Below are positions 9,334 through 17,447 of a DNA stretch of 64,000 bases, in pieces. Source of the stretch: Celeribacter indicus (GTDB lineage: Bacteria; Pseudomonadota; Alphaproteobacteria; Rhodobacterales; Rhodobacteraceae); the NCBI RefSeq assembly GCF_000819565.1, contig NZ_CP004393.1, forward strand, positions 3,348,001 through 3,412,000. Direction: 5' to 3'. Each line of letters opens with the position of its first letter. Positions within the stretch are counted from its first letter, which is position 1. A program made the translations under genes and the position numbers. The notes beneath the pieces are model-generated. The model worked only from the letters and a program-made list of their open reading frames with translations, was not told the origin of the DNA and searched no databases.

Positions 9334-9624
9334 ATGAGCGAAGTCCTGACCAAGGCCGTCGAAGCCCTGAACGAGAAGATGGCGGGCGGTTTCGACGCCG
9401 GCGTGGCGAAATTCGTCATCGAGGGCGAAGGCGCGATCATGCTCGACGCCGATGGCGCGCGCGCCGGCGACGAGGAGGCCGACGTGACGCTGACCGCGGA
9501 TGTCGACACCTTCCAGGGCATGATCGAGGGCGACGTCAATCCGACCGCGGCCTTCATGCAGGGCAAGCTCTCCGTCGACGGCGACATGGGGCTCGCCATG
9601 CAGCTCGGATCCGCCCTCTCCTGA
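9334..9624 (+). CDS. SCP2 sterol-binding-domain protein
   Basis: 96 residues from ATG 9334, chosen over the in-frame upstream codons because GGAGGAAGACC precedes it and the SCP2 fold begins there (MSEVLTKAVEALNEKMAGGFDAGVAKFVIEGEG). The single SCP2 domain binds lipid-like hydrophobic ligands. Its GDVNPTAAFMQGKLSVDGDMGLAMQL end is the standard family signature. The lysophospholipase-like hydrolase starts 2 bp after the stop, so the two form an operon and probably share a lipid-related role (inference). Confidence 0.88.
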   Translation: MSEVLTKAVEALNEKMAGGFDAGVAKFVIEGEGAIMLDADGARAGDEEADVTLTADVDTFQGMIEGDVNPTAAFMQGKLSVDGDMGLAMQLGSALS

Positions 9625-9626
9625 CG

Positions 9627-10589
9627 ATGCAGACCGCGCCTTACTTCGCCGACCTGGCGGAGGGACCGGAGGGCCGGGAGGCCTTCTGGCTCACCGCCGC
9701 GGACGGGCTGCGCATCCGCGCCGTCCTCTGGCCCCATGCCGGCACCGAACATGGCGGGGCGGAGCGGTGCAGCGGCACCGTCTTCATCCTGCCGGGACGG
9801 ACCGAATGTATCGAGAAATACGGCCGCGGGGCGCGCGATCTGGCGGCGCGCGGCTTTGCCAGCCTCGCGATCGACTGGCGCGGACAGGGCATCGCCGACC
9901 GGCTCCTGACGGATCGCAGCATCGGCCATGTCGGGCATTTCCCCGATTACCAGAAGGATCTCGATGCGGTGATCGCGCTCGCGGAAGCGCGCGACATGCC
10001 GAAACCGTGGTTTCTCATCGGTCATTCGATGGGCGGCGCGATCGGCCTGCGCGCGCTGATGGAGGGCAAGCCCTTTGCCGCCGCGGCCTTCTCCGCACCG
10101 ATGTGGGGCATCGGGCTGTCGGGACTGCAAAAGGCGATGGTGCGCTTCGTTGCGCCGGTGCTGAAACTCCTCGGCCTCGACAACCGCCGCGCCCCCGGCA
10201 CCAGGGCGCCGACCTATATGGAATGGCACGGGTTCGAGGACAATCTGCTGACCTCGGACCGGGAGATGTTCGACTACATGACCCGGCAGGTGCGCGCGCA
10301 GCCCGATCTCGCGCTCGGCGGCCCGTCGAGCCATTGGGTGATTGAGGCGGTCGCGGAAAACGACTGGTCCCGCACGCAACCCTACCCGGAAACGCCCGCG
10401 CTGTGCTTCGTCGGCGGCGACGAGAAGATCATCGACACCGCGGCGGTCAGGGCCTACGCGAGCCTGTGGCCCGCCTGCGACTATATCGAGATCCCCGGCG
10501 CCCGGCACGAGATCCCGATGGAGCGGCCGGAGACGCGCGCGCTGTTCTACGACCGCCTCGCCGCCTTTTTCGCCGCGCAGGCGCGCTGA
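9627..10589 (+). CDS. Alpha/beta hydrolase, lysophospholipase-like
   Basis: 320 residues with an alpha/beta hydrolase fold. The nucleophile elbow GHSMGGA lies at about residues 132-138, and an oxyanion-region sequence IDWRGQGIADR lies at ~82. A late acidic residue and His (GARHEIPME) near residue 295 complete a plausible Ser-Asp-His triad. It resembles PldB-type lysophospholipases/monoacylglycerol lipases. It starts 2 bp after the SCP2 protein and ends shortly before the PepF-type peptidase. Substrate is not assignable from sequence alone. Confidence 0.85.
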   Translation: MQTAPYFADLAEGPEGREAFWLTAADGLRIRAVLWPHAGTEHGGAERCSGTVFILPGRTECIEKYGRGARDLAARGFASLAIDWRGQGIADRLLTDRSIGHVGHFPDYQKDLDAVIALAEARDMPKPWFLIGHSMGGAIGLRALMEGKPFAAAAFSAPMWGIGLSGLQKAMVRFVAPVLKLLGLDNRRAPGTRAPTYMEWHGFEDNLLTSDREMFDYMTRQVRAQPDLALGGPSSHWVIEAVAENDWSRTQPYPETPALCFVGGDEKIIDTAAVRAYASLWPACDYIEIPGARHEIPMERPETRALFYDRLAAFFAAQAR

Positions 10590-10652
10590 CCTTTGCATCC
10601 CGTCCCCCGAGCGCCTATCTCTTGGGACGAGACTGATCAGAGGAGAGACGAG

Positions 10653-12473
10653 ATGCGGTTCACGCTTCCACAGAAGGTTTTCGACGCGAAGGCCACCGGC
10701 GGCGGCCAGGAGTTCGGAGACCTTCCCGACTGGGATCTGACCGATCTCTATCCGGCGACCGACGCGCCGGAGGTCAAGCGGGATCTCGACTGGCTCGAGG
10801 AGGCCTGCGCCTCCTTCGCGCGGGATTACGAAGGCAAGCTCGCGGAACTCGACGGCGCGGGCATGTACGAATGCCTCCTGCGCGACGAACGCATCAGCCA
10901 GGTCGCCGGCCGCCTCGGCTCCTTCGCCGGGCTGCTCTACTACCAGAACACGGTCGATGCCGGGCGGGCGAAATTCTACTCCGACATCCAGGACAAGATC
11001 ACGACCTACACCGCGCCGCTGGTGTTCTTCTCGCTCGAGGTGAACCGCATTCCCGACGAGAAACTCGAGGAGATGCTGACCCACGAGGGCCTTGCCCGCT
11101 ATCGCCCGATCTTCGAGCGGATGCGCAAGATGCGGCCCTACCAGCTCTCCGACGAGCTCGAACGCTACGAGCACGACATGTCGGTCGTGGGGGCCGCGGC
11201 CTGGAACAAGCTCTTCGACGAGACCATCGCGGACCTGAAATTCACCGTGAACGGCGAGACGCGCGGGATCGAGGCGACCACGACACTGATGATGGAGCAG
11301 GACCGCTCCGTGCGCGAGGCGGCGGCGCGGGAGATCGGCCGCGTCCTCGGCGACAATGTCAAGATCTTCTCCCGCGTGCACAACACGCTGGCGAAGATGG
11401 GACAGGTCGAGGACAAATGGCGCGGCATGCCGACGCCGCAGACCGGGCGCCACCTCGCCAACGATGTCGAACCCGAGGTGGTCCAGGCGCTGCGCGACGC
11501 CGTGGTGGCCGCCTATCCGAAGCTCAGCCACCGCTATTACGAATTGAAACGCGGCTGGCTCGGCCTCGACAAGTTGCAGGTCTGGGACCGCAACGCGCCG
11601 CTTCCGATGGAGGAAAACCGCGTGGTCGGCTGGGACGAGGCGCGGGAAACGGTGCTCGACGCCTATGCCGGTTTCGATCCCAAGATGGCGGAGATCGCAC
11701 AGCCCTTCTTCACCGAGGGCTGGATCGACGCGGGGGTGAAGCCCGGCAAGGCGCCCGGCGCCTTCGCCCATCCGACCGTGACCGATGCCCATCCCTATGT
11801 GATGCTCAACTATCTCGGCAAGCAGCGCGACGTGATGACGCTCGCCCATGAGCTCGGCCACGGCGTCCACCAGGTGCTCGCCGCCGACCAGGGCGAGCTC
11901 CTGGCCTCCACTCCACTGACGCTTGCCGAGACCGCCTCCGTCTTCGGGGAGATGCTGACCTTCCAGAAGCTCCTGAAATCCGCGACGACGGATGCCGAAC
12001 GCAAGGTGCTCCTCGCCGGCAAGGTCGAGGACATGATCAACACGGTCGTGCGCCAGATCGCCTTCTACGATTTCGAATGCAAGCTCCACGAGGCGCGCAA
12101 GGGCGGCGAGCTGACGCCCGAGGACATCAACCGCATCTGGATGAGCGTGCAGGGCGAAAGCCTCGGCCCGGCCTTCGACTTCATGGACGGCTACGAGGTC
12201 TACTGGTCCTACATCCCGCATTTCGTGCACTCGCCCTTCTACGTCTACGCCTATGCCTTCGGCGACGGGCTGGTGAACGCGCTCTATGCGGCCTATACGG
12301 AACAGCCCGAGGGCTTTCAGGAGAAATATTTTGACATGCTCCGCGCGGGCGGTTCGAAACACCACACCGAGCTTCTGAAACCCTTCGGCCTCGACGCCTC
12401 CGACCCGAAATTCTGGGACAAGGGCCTGTCGATGATCTCCGGCTTCATCGACCAGCTCGAGGCGATGGAATAA
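10653..12473 (+). CDS. pepF: M3-family oligoendopeptidase (PepF/pepF-type)
   Basis: 606 residues from ATG 10653, preceded by AGAGGAGAGACGAG, which favours it over the in-frame upstream TTG. It is a zinc metallopeptidase with the active-site motif LAHELGHGVHQ (HExxH form HELGH) at about residues 405-415 and a downstream glutamate in LAETASVFGE acting as third ligand. It would cut short cytosolic peptides. The length is normal for the family. A GNAT gene starts 2 bp after its stop codon. Confidence 0.92.
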   Translation: MRFTLPQKVFDAKATGGGQEFGDLPDWDLTDLYPATDAPEVKRDLDWLEEACASFARDYEGKLAELDGAGMYECLLRDERISQVAGRLGSFAGLLYYQNTVDAGRAKFYSDIQDKITTYTAPLVFFSLEVNRIPDEKLEEMLTHEGLARYRPIFERMRKMRPYQLSDELERYEHDMSVVGAAAWNKLFDETIADLKFTVNGETRGIEATTTLMMEQDRSVREAAAREIGRVLGDNVKIFSRVHNTLAKMGQVEDKWRGMPTPQTGRHLANDVEPEVVQALRDAVVAAYPKLSHRYYELKRGWLGLDKLQVWDRNAPLPMEENRVVGWDEARETVLDAYAGFDPKMAEIAQPFFTEGWIDAGVKPGKAPGAFAHPTVTDAHPYVMLNYLGKQRDVMTLAHELGHGVHQVLAADQGELLASTPLTLAETASVFGEMLTFQKLLKSATTDAERKVLLAGKVEDMINTVVRQIAFYDFECKLHEARKGGELTPEDINRIWMSVQGESLGPAFDFMDGYEVYWSYIPHFVHSPFYVYAYAFGDGLVNALYAAYTEQPEGFQEKYFDMLRAGGSKHHTELLKPFGLDASDPKFWDKGLSMISGFIDQLEAME

Positions 12474-12475
12474 CA

Positions 12476-12949
12476 GTGACCGTCACGATCTCACCGCTGC
12501 CCCGCGACGCGCTCGACCGTGTCGCGGGGTTTTCCCTGCCCCCGGAGCAGGCGCAGTTCAGCGGCCTGCCGGCCCGGACGATGGACGACGCCCCGCCCGA
12601 TCGCGACGGCCATGTGATCGAGGAAGACGGCACCCCAGTCGGCTTCTTCGCCATCGACCGCGGCTATGCCACGGCGCATGAGTTCGCGGAGGCGGGCGCG
12701 CTCGGGCTGCGGATGTTCCTGATCGACCGTCGGGCACAGGGGCGCGGCATCGCCTCCGCCGCCTGCCGCCAGCTCGCCGGCTATCTCGCACGCGCCTATC
12801 CCGACCGGGCGCTGTGCTATCTCACGGTGAATTGCCGCAATCCGCATGCGCGCAGGGCCTATCTCAACGGCGGGTTCACCGATACGGGCGCGCTCTACCA
12901 TGGCGGCGCGATCGGGCCGCAGCATATCCTGCGCCTCGCGCTTCGCTGA
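12476..12949 (+). CDS. GNAT-family N-acetyltransferase
   Basis: 157 residues, probable GTG start 2 bp after the pepF stop, consistent with translational coupling. The acetyl-CoA-binding P-loop region is visible as LFLIDRRAQGRGIASAACRQLAGYL (~80-105), followed by the typical beta5/alpha4 element LTVNCRNPHARRAYLNGGFTDTG. The acceptor substrate is unknown. It converges with the DksA-like gene, whose stop codon is adjacent. Confidence 0.82.
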   Translation: MTVTISPLPRDALDRVAGFSLPPEQAQFSGLPARTMDDAPPDRDGHVIEEDGTPVGFFAIDRGYATAHEFAEAGALGLRMFLIDRRAQGRGIASAACRQLAGYLARAYPDRALCYLTVNCRNPHARRAYLNGGFTDTGALYHGGAIGPQHILRLALR

Positions 12950-13219
12950 TCACTTGAGTTGACTGTCCTTCGAGCCGCGCCGGTTGATCCCGCCGCGCGG
13001 CCTGTAGGCCCGGTCCCGGCCCGTCTGGCAGTCGATGCAGAGCTTCACCCCCGGCACCGCGCGGCGCCGCGCCTCGGGGATCTCCTCCCCGCATTCCGCG
13101 CAATGGGTGAAACTTTCCCCGACCGGCGCGCGGCGTGATTTCATCCGCTCGAGCTCGTCGCTGATCGAGGCCTCGATCTGCTCGCTCACCGCACCGTCCC
13201 TGGCCCAGCCGCCCGCCAT
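12950..13219 (-). CDS. DksA/TraR-family C4 zinc-finger protein
   Basis: 89 residues. A four-cysteine zinc finger (CAECGEEIPEARRRAVPGVKLCIDCQ, residues ~40-65) matches the TraR/DksA C-terminal domain. The N-terminal half is short and helical and lacks the long coiled-coil of full DksA, so this is the short TraR-like class, which acts at the RNA polymerase secondary channel. Its start lies 3 bp from the stop of the upstream small membrane protein gene, so the two are probably cotranscribed. Confidence 0.85.
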   Translation of the reverse strand: MAGGWARDGAVSEQIEASISDELERMKSRRAPVGESFTHCAECGEEIPEARRRAVPGVKLCIDCQTGRDRAYRPRGGINRRGSKDSQLK

Positions 13220-13222
13220 GGC

Positions 13223-13540
13223 TCAATCGAGCTCCGTCCAGGGCCAGGGCTTCACCTCGCTGTCGGCGGTGATGTAGCGCGTGGCCTTGGCGAACCAGAT
13301 CCCGATGTCCGTGCCGAAGCCGGCGAGGCGCGGGTTGGGCTTCCGGCCCGCCGTCAGCAGGATAATGCCCTGGAGGATCGCGAGCGCACCGATGACGGTG
13401 GAGGCAAAGCTCATCATCACCCAGATCACGACGGAGAACAGGATGCGCATCCCGAGAGGTTCGCGCACCACCTCCACCCGCTCCTCGCGCGGGGCGGAGA
13501 GGTCCGGCATCACATGATCGAATTCGTTCGGGTTGGCCAT
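13223..13540 (-). CDS. Small membrane protein, probable DUF4389 family
   Basis: 105 residues. There is a charged N-terminus (PREERVEVVREPLGMRI), one strong membrane segment at about residues 31-62, and a conserved tail GRKPNPRLAGFGTDIGIWFAKATRYITADSEVKPWPW that I associate with the DUF4389 family common in alphaproteobacteria. It is upstream of and probably cotranscribed with the DksA-like gene. Function is unknown. The ATG is preceded by GGAAGGGAATC. Confidence 0.7.
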   Translation of the reverse strand: MANPNEFDHVMPDLSAPREERVEVVREPLGMRILFSVVIWVMMSFASTVIGALAILQGIILLTAGRKPNPRLAGFGTDIGIWFAKATRYITADSEVKPWPWTELD

Positions 13541-13667
13541 GGGTGATTCCCTTCCTGCGCAGCTTGCAGTCTAGCGCGAAGCGCCCCGCAGGAGAACGTG
13601 ACGCGCGGTCCCGCTTTGCGCGGGGCAACGGGACGGATAGGCTCGCGGGAAAAGGGAGGAAATTTCA

Positions 13668-14837
13668 ATGCTCAAACGGATCGCAGGCGGGATCGCCATC
13701 CTGATCGTGCTCGGCGCGGTGCTGTTCTTCACCTTCGCCCCCGGCATCGTCGAAAAGGCGCAGAACGGTTACGTCGCCCATGCCCCCTATGCCATTTCGC
13801 CCGAGGCGCAAAGGCTCCACGATCGCCTCGTGATCGGCGACTGGCATGCCGACAGCCTGATGTGGAAACGCGACCTTCTGGAGCGGGGCGATCGTGGCCA
13901 TGTCGATTTCCCGCGCCTTCAGGAGGGCAATGTGGCGATCCAGGTCTTCACCACCGTGACGAAAAGCCCCGCCGGGCAGAATTACGCGGAAAACTCCGCC
14001 GAGACGCGCGACAACATCACCGCCCTCGCCATCGGCCAACTCTGGCCGGTGAAGAGCTGGTTCGACCTGACCGAGCGCGGCCTCTACATGGCGGACCGGC
14101 TCACACGCTATGCCGAGGAGGCGCCGGAGGTGGTCCGGGTGATCCGCACGAAATCCGATCTCGATGCGCTTCTCGCGGCGCGCGCGGAGGGGGCGCGGAC
14201 CATCGGCGCGCTCCTCGGCTCCGAGGGCGGGCATATCCTCGAGGGCGACATCGCCAATCTCGACCGGATCTTCGACGCGGGCTTCCGCCTCATGGGGCTC
14301 ACCCATTTCTTCGACAATGCCCTCGGCGGCTCGCTCCATGGCGAGGGCGGCGCGGGGCTCACCGACTTCGGGCGGCAGGTGGTCGCGGAGATGGTCGAGA
14401 GGCACATGATAATCGACCTTGCGCATGCCTCGCCGCAGATGGCGCACGACGTGGTCGCGATGACCGATGTGCCCGTCATCCTGTCCCATACCGGCATCCG
14501 GTCGCATTGCGAGGCGCACCGGAATTTCGAGGACGATCTGATGCGGGAAATCGCCGGGACCGGCGGCGTGATCGGGGTCGGCTACTGGGAGGACGTCACC
14601 TGCGATGCGACGCCGGCGGGCATCGCCCGTACCATCGTCGCGGCCGTCGACCTCGTGGGAGTCGATCACGTCTCCCTCGGGTCCGATTACGACGGCTCGG
14701 TCGAGGTCCACATGGACAGCTCCGAATTGGCCGCGCTCACGCAGGCGCTGATCGACGAGGGGCTGAGCGACGACGACATCGCCGCGGTCATGGGCGGCAA
14801 CATGGTCCGCGTGCTGTCCGAACTTCTGCCGGAGTGA
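13668..14837 (+). CDS. Membrane dipeptidase, peptidase family M19
   Basis: 389 residues with an N-terminal membrane anchor or signal (residues 4-24). The amidohydrolase-type binuclear zinc site is present: HxD in IGDWHADSLMW (~62), the bridging glutamate in GSEGGHILEG (~188), and the His-containing LSHTGIRSH (~270) and GSDYDGSV (~345) motifs. It would hydrolyse dipeptides at the periplasmic face. GGGAGGAAATTTCA precedes the ATG, and a hairpin follows at 14857-14880. Confidence 0.9.
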   Translation: MLKRIAGGIAILIVLGAVLFFTFAPGIVEKAQNGYVAHAPYAISPEAQRLHDRLVIGDWHADSLMWKRDLLERGDRGHVDFPRLQEGNVAIQVFTTVTKSPAGQNYAENSAETRDNITALAIGQLWPVKSWFDLTERGLYMADRLTRYAEEAPEVVRVIRTKSDLDALLAARAEGARTIGALLGSEGGHILEGDIANLDRIFDAGFRLMGLTHFFDNALGGSLHGEGGAGLTDFGRQVVAEMVERHMIIDLAHASPQMAHDVVAMTDVPVILSHTGIRSHCEAHRNFEDDLMREIAGTGGVIGVGYWEDVTCDATPAGIARTIVAAVDLVGVDHVSLGSDYDGSVEVHMDSSELAALTQALIDEGLSDDDIAAVMGGNMVRVLSELLPE

Positions 14838-14856
14838 CGCCGGCCGCCACGCAAAC

Positions 14857-14880
14857 AGGGCGCCCGATCAGGGGCGCCCT
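14857..14880 (+). terminator. GC-rich terminator-like hairpin after the dipeptidase gene
   Basis: Nine-base-pair perfect stem AGGGCGCCC/GGGCGCCCT with a 6-nt loop, 20 bp after the dipeptidase stop. The downstream U-run is poor (TCC), so termination may be partial and could allow read-through into the hairpin cluster that follows. Confidence 0.5.
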
Positions 14881-14890
14881 TCCAGATTTA

Positions 14891-15172
14891 CCTCCCGAGG
14901 GCCGTTCCGCATCCGGCCATCCCGTCAGATGTCTGCTCTTTGAGCGAGGGGGCACATGCTCCTCCGTCTCGCTTCATCCAGAGCGCGTCGCCACAACCGG
15001 CGGCACCTGGCGGGTCGCTCCGTCTCCGTTGACCGTTCCTCCCTCCACGGGGCGCGGTCGCGGGATCGCGGGCGGCTCCTCCGCGTCGGATCGGCAGGCT
15101 TTTCGGGATCGTCTTCCCCGGAACCTCCTTTCCTCGCCGTTCCAACATATCAAAATTTAGTCCGATTCGGAC
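14891..15172 (+). ncRNA. Cluster of hairpins with anti-Shine-Dalgarno (CUCC-rich) loops; candidate sRNA array
   Basis: No convincing gene lies here. Read on plus, five consecutive hairpins expose pyrimidine-rich loops: AGCGAG/CTCGCT (14943-14973, loop with CTCCTCC); GGTC/GACC (15013-15034, loop with CTCCGTCTCC); CCGT/ACGG (15033-15050, loop TCCTCCCTCC; it shares CC with the previous stem); CGCGG/CCGCG (15067-15085, loop with CTCCT); GGAAC/GTTCC (15120-15143, loop with CCTCCTTTCCTC). A further hairpin GTCCG/CGGAC at 15160-15172 is followed by CTATTTT and could terminate. Loops of this kind are known from the CcsR ('cuckoo') sRNAs of Rhodobacter, which carry CCUCCUCCC in loops. I do not see a DUF1127 gene here. 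Strand and processing are inferred. Confidence 0.5.
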
Positions 15173-16147
15173 CTATTTTCCTTGATCTGCCTCAAGCACC
15201 CTGTCGATCATCGCCTGCGTGCCCTGCGCTTCCTCGAGCGTCCAGGGATAGGCCGCACCTTCGGTCGCGCTGCGCACGAAGGCCTCGACCTGAAGAACGT
15301 ATTGACGCACCGTCGGAAATTCCTTGCGCCGGATGCGGCCCGAGGCCGCGCGCAGCTCCATCGCGGCCAGCCCGTAGACGCCGGCGTTGAAGGGCGTGCG
15401 CAGGGTGATGACACCGCGCTCACCGTGGAACCGCGCCTGCTGATAGGGCGCCATCCGCATCGAGACATAGCCGTGATAGGCAAAGGAGGGGAAGCGCGCG
15501 GTCACTTCGGCGGTCACGTCCACGTCATTGGCATAGACGATCCGGGTGGAGGTGATCTCCTCCGGCTCCTCGCCCGTCGCGAACCGGGCGCAGCCGAAGG
15601 CATAGACGCCGATGTCGCCCAGCACCCCGCCGCCGAGCGCGGCCTTGTTGCGGATGTTGTCCGGGTCGGGATTGTTGAAGGAGAAGGCCACGTCGACATG
15701 CAGGAGCCGCCCGATCTCGCCCGCGGCGATCAGGGCACGGGCGCGCTGCCATTGCGGATGATGCACGATCATGAAGGCCTCGGCACAGAGCAGCCCGGTC
15801 TCGTCGCGTTTCGCGATCAGCCGGTCGATGTCCGCCGCCCTCATCGCGATCGGCTTCTCGCAGAGCACATGCTTGCCCGCCTCGAGCGCCCTGAGGCTCC
15901 AGTCCACATGCATGTGATTGGGCAGCGGGATGTAGACCGCGTCGATATCGGGCCGGGCGAGCAGCGCGTCATATCCCGGCTCGATCTCGAGCCGCGGGGC
16001 AAAGGCCAGAAACGGCGCGGCCTTTTCCGGCGCGGTGGTGGCGAGCGCGACGAGTTCCGCCCCTTCTGCCTCATGGATCGCCCGCGCCATGTGCTCGCGC
16101 GCGAAATTCGCGGCGCCCAGAATGCCGAAGCGTAGCGGTTGCGTCAT
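15173..16147 (-). CDS. Gfo/Idh/MocA-family NAD(P)-dependent oxidoreductase
   Basis: 324 residues. The N-terminal Rossmann domain is marked by [18 protein letters not shown] (~7-24). The family motif [18 protein letters not shown] carries the catalytic-region EKP lysine at about residue 98. The C-terminal alpha/beta domain continues to the end. These enzymes oxidise or reduce sugars, inositols and related compounds, and the substrate is unknown. It stands alone between the hairpin cluster and the rpoH terminator. The stop codon abuts a 13-nt hairpin that may terminate it. Confidence 0.88.
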   Translation of the reverse strand: MTQPLRFGILGAANFAREHMARAIHEAEGAELVALATTAPEKAAPFLAFAPRLEIEPGYDALLARPDIDAVYIPLPNHMHVDWSLRALEAGKHVLCEKPIAMRAADIDRLIAKRDETGLLCAEAFMIVHHPQWQRARALIAAGEIGRLLHVDVAFSFNNPDPDNIRNKAALGGGVLGDIGVYAFGCARFATGEEPEEITSTRIVYANDVDVTAEVTARFPSFAYHGYVSMRMAPYQQARFHGERGVITLRTPFNAGVYGLAAMELRAASGRIRRKEFPTVRQYVLQVEAFVRSATEGAAYPWTLEEAQGTQAMIDRVLEADQGK

Positions 16148-16197
16148 CTCTGCCTCCTGTCCCTGTCCGTCCGGCGGAGCATGACAAGTCCCGGCGC

Positions 16198-16226
16198 AAA
16201 GAAAAAGGGGTGCGCTGCACCCCTTT
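16198..16226 (-). terminator. Rho-independent terminator of rpoH
   Basis: Perfect 10-bp stem AAAGGGGTGC/GCACCCCTTT with a 3-nt loop (GCT), followed on minus by a run rich in T (TTCTTT). It lies 37 bp past the rpoH stop codon, and the position and strand fit. Confidence 0.85.
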
Positions 16227-16262
16227 CATCCGTCCGGTTTCATCCCTCCGCCTGAGTGCGGG

Positions 16263-17159
16263 TCACACCTCTTCGAGCATGCCGGCCTCGGCCGCGAGGT
16301 CCTGCATCCGCTTTTGCAGCTTCTCGAAGGCGCGCACCTCGATCTGGCGGATGCGTTCGCGCGACACCTGATACTGGCTCGACAATTCCTCGAGCGTCAC
16401 CGGCTGATCCTTCAGACGGCGTTGCAGCAGGATGTCCTTCTCGCGGTCGTTGAGCACGTCCATCGCCTGCACCAGCAGCTCGCGGCGGCTTTCGAGCTCA
16501 TCGCGCGCCTCGTATTCGGCGGCCTGGTTGGCATTCTCGTCCTCGAGCCAGTCCTGCCACTGGGCCGATCCTTCCTCGTCATTGCCGACGGTGGCGTTGA
16601 GCGAGGCGTCGGAGCCGGACATGCGCCGGTTCATCGACACGACCTCATCCTCCGTCACGCCGAGGTCATGGGCGATCTGCTTCACGTTGTCGGGATGCAG
16701 GTCGCCTTCCTCCAGCGCGCCGATGCGGGCCTTCGCCTTGCGCAGGTTGAAGAACAGCTTCTTCTGTGCCGAGGTGGTGCCGAGTTTCACGAGGCTCCAC
16801 GAACGCAGGATATATTCCTGGATGCTCGCCCGGATCCACCACATCGCATAGGTCGCGAGGCGGAATCCCTTTTCCGGGTCGAATCGCTTCACCGCCTGCA
16901 TCAGCCCCACATTGGCTTCGGAAATCACCTCCGCCTGAGGCAGGCCGTAGCCGCGATAGCCCATGGCGATCTTCGCCGCCAGGCGCAGGTGCGAGGTGAC
17001 GAGCTTGTGCGCGGCGGAGGCGTCCTCATGGTCGACCCAGCGTTTCGCGAGCATGTATTCCTCTTCCGGTTCCAGCATCGGGAATTTCCGGATTTCCTGA
17101 AGATACCGGTTCAGCCCCTGTTCGGGGGACGGAGCCGGCAGATTTGCATAGTTGCTCAT
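16263..17159 (-). CDS. rpoH: RNA polymerase heat-shock sigma factor RpoH
   Basis: 298 residues from the ATG giving MSNYANLPAPSPEQGLNRY, the usual alphaproteobacterial RpoH start; the longer in-frame extension is not conserved in character. Region 2 is marked by HLRLAAKIAMGYRGYGLPQAEVISEANVGLMQAVKRFDPEKGFRLATYAMWWIRASIQEYILRSW (residues ~55-125). The RpoH box QKKLFFNLRKAK follows at ~137. Region 4 ends with [24 protein letters not shown]. Rhodobacterales often carry two RpoH paralogues; which one this is cannot be decided here. A 10-bp dyad lies 155-190 bp upstream of the start. Confidence 0.95.
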   Translation of the reverse strand: MSNYANLPAPSPEQGLNRYLQEIRKFPMLEPEEEYMLAKRWVDHEDASAAHKLVTSHLRLAAKIAMGYRGYGLPQAEVISEANVGLMQAVKRFDPEKGFRLATYAMWWIRASIQEYILRSWSLVKLGTTSAQKKLFFNLRKAKARIGALEEGDLHPDNVKQIAHDLGVTEDEVVSMNRRMSGSDASLNATVGNDEEGSAQWQDWLEDENANQAAEYEARDELESRRELLVQAMDVLNDREKDILLQRRLKDQPVTLEELSSQYQVSRERIRQIEVRAFEKLQKRMQDLAAEAGMLEEV

Positions 17160-17447
17160 GTCCTTCACTCTCCCACATGTACGGCCCGTCCTGTTGCAGC
17201 GGCGCTCTCTCTTCCGGATGTAACGGGTGTTAACATCCATTTGGGACCGCTAACAGGCGATTTCAAGGGCCGCGACACGCGTTTTCCTATCGTCAAGTCT
17301 TGAACGAAGAATGAACGAAACCCTGTCGTCGTTCCACGCGGTTTCGTTCCCCTCACGGCAATGTGCCGGTTGTTTCAACATCCATATCACGCACACATGG
17401 TGCGGTAAAATCAAACTTATGTGCGCGTGGGAACATGCCCCTGCGCA
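17160..17447. promoter_or_regulatory. rpoH upstream region with a perfect 10-bp inverted repeat
   Basis: 288 bp between the RluA-type gene end and the rpoH start, both on minus. At 17313-17349 GAACGAAACC and GGTTTCGTTC form a perfect stem around a 17-nt spacer. A second GAACGAA copy lies just beside it at 17302, making a direct repeat. The element could be an operator, a leader hairpin of rpoH, or a terminator of the upstream gene; the flanking T content (ATTCTTCGTT on minus) is weak for the last option. No gene is seen. Confidence 0.5.

Noticed and set aside
14888..15148. 86-codon minus-strand frame across the hairpin cluster
   Set aside because: No ribosome-binding site, an Arg/Gly/Pro-rich product without hydrophobic core, and it coincides with the hairpin array, which explains the sequence better. 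Coding remains a formal alternative.
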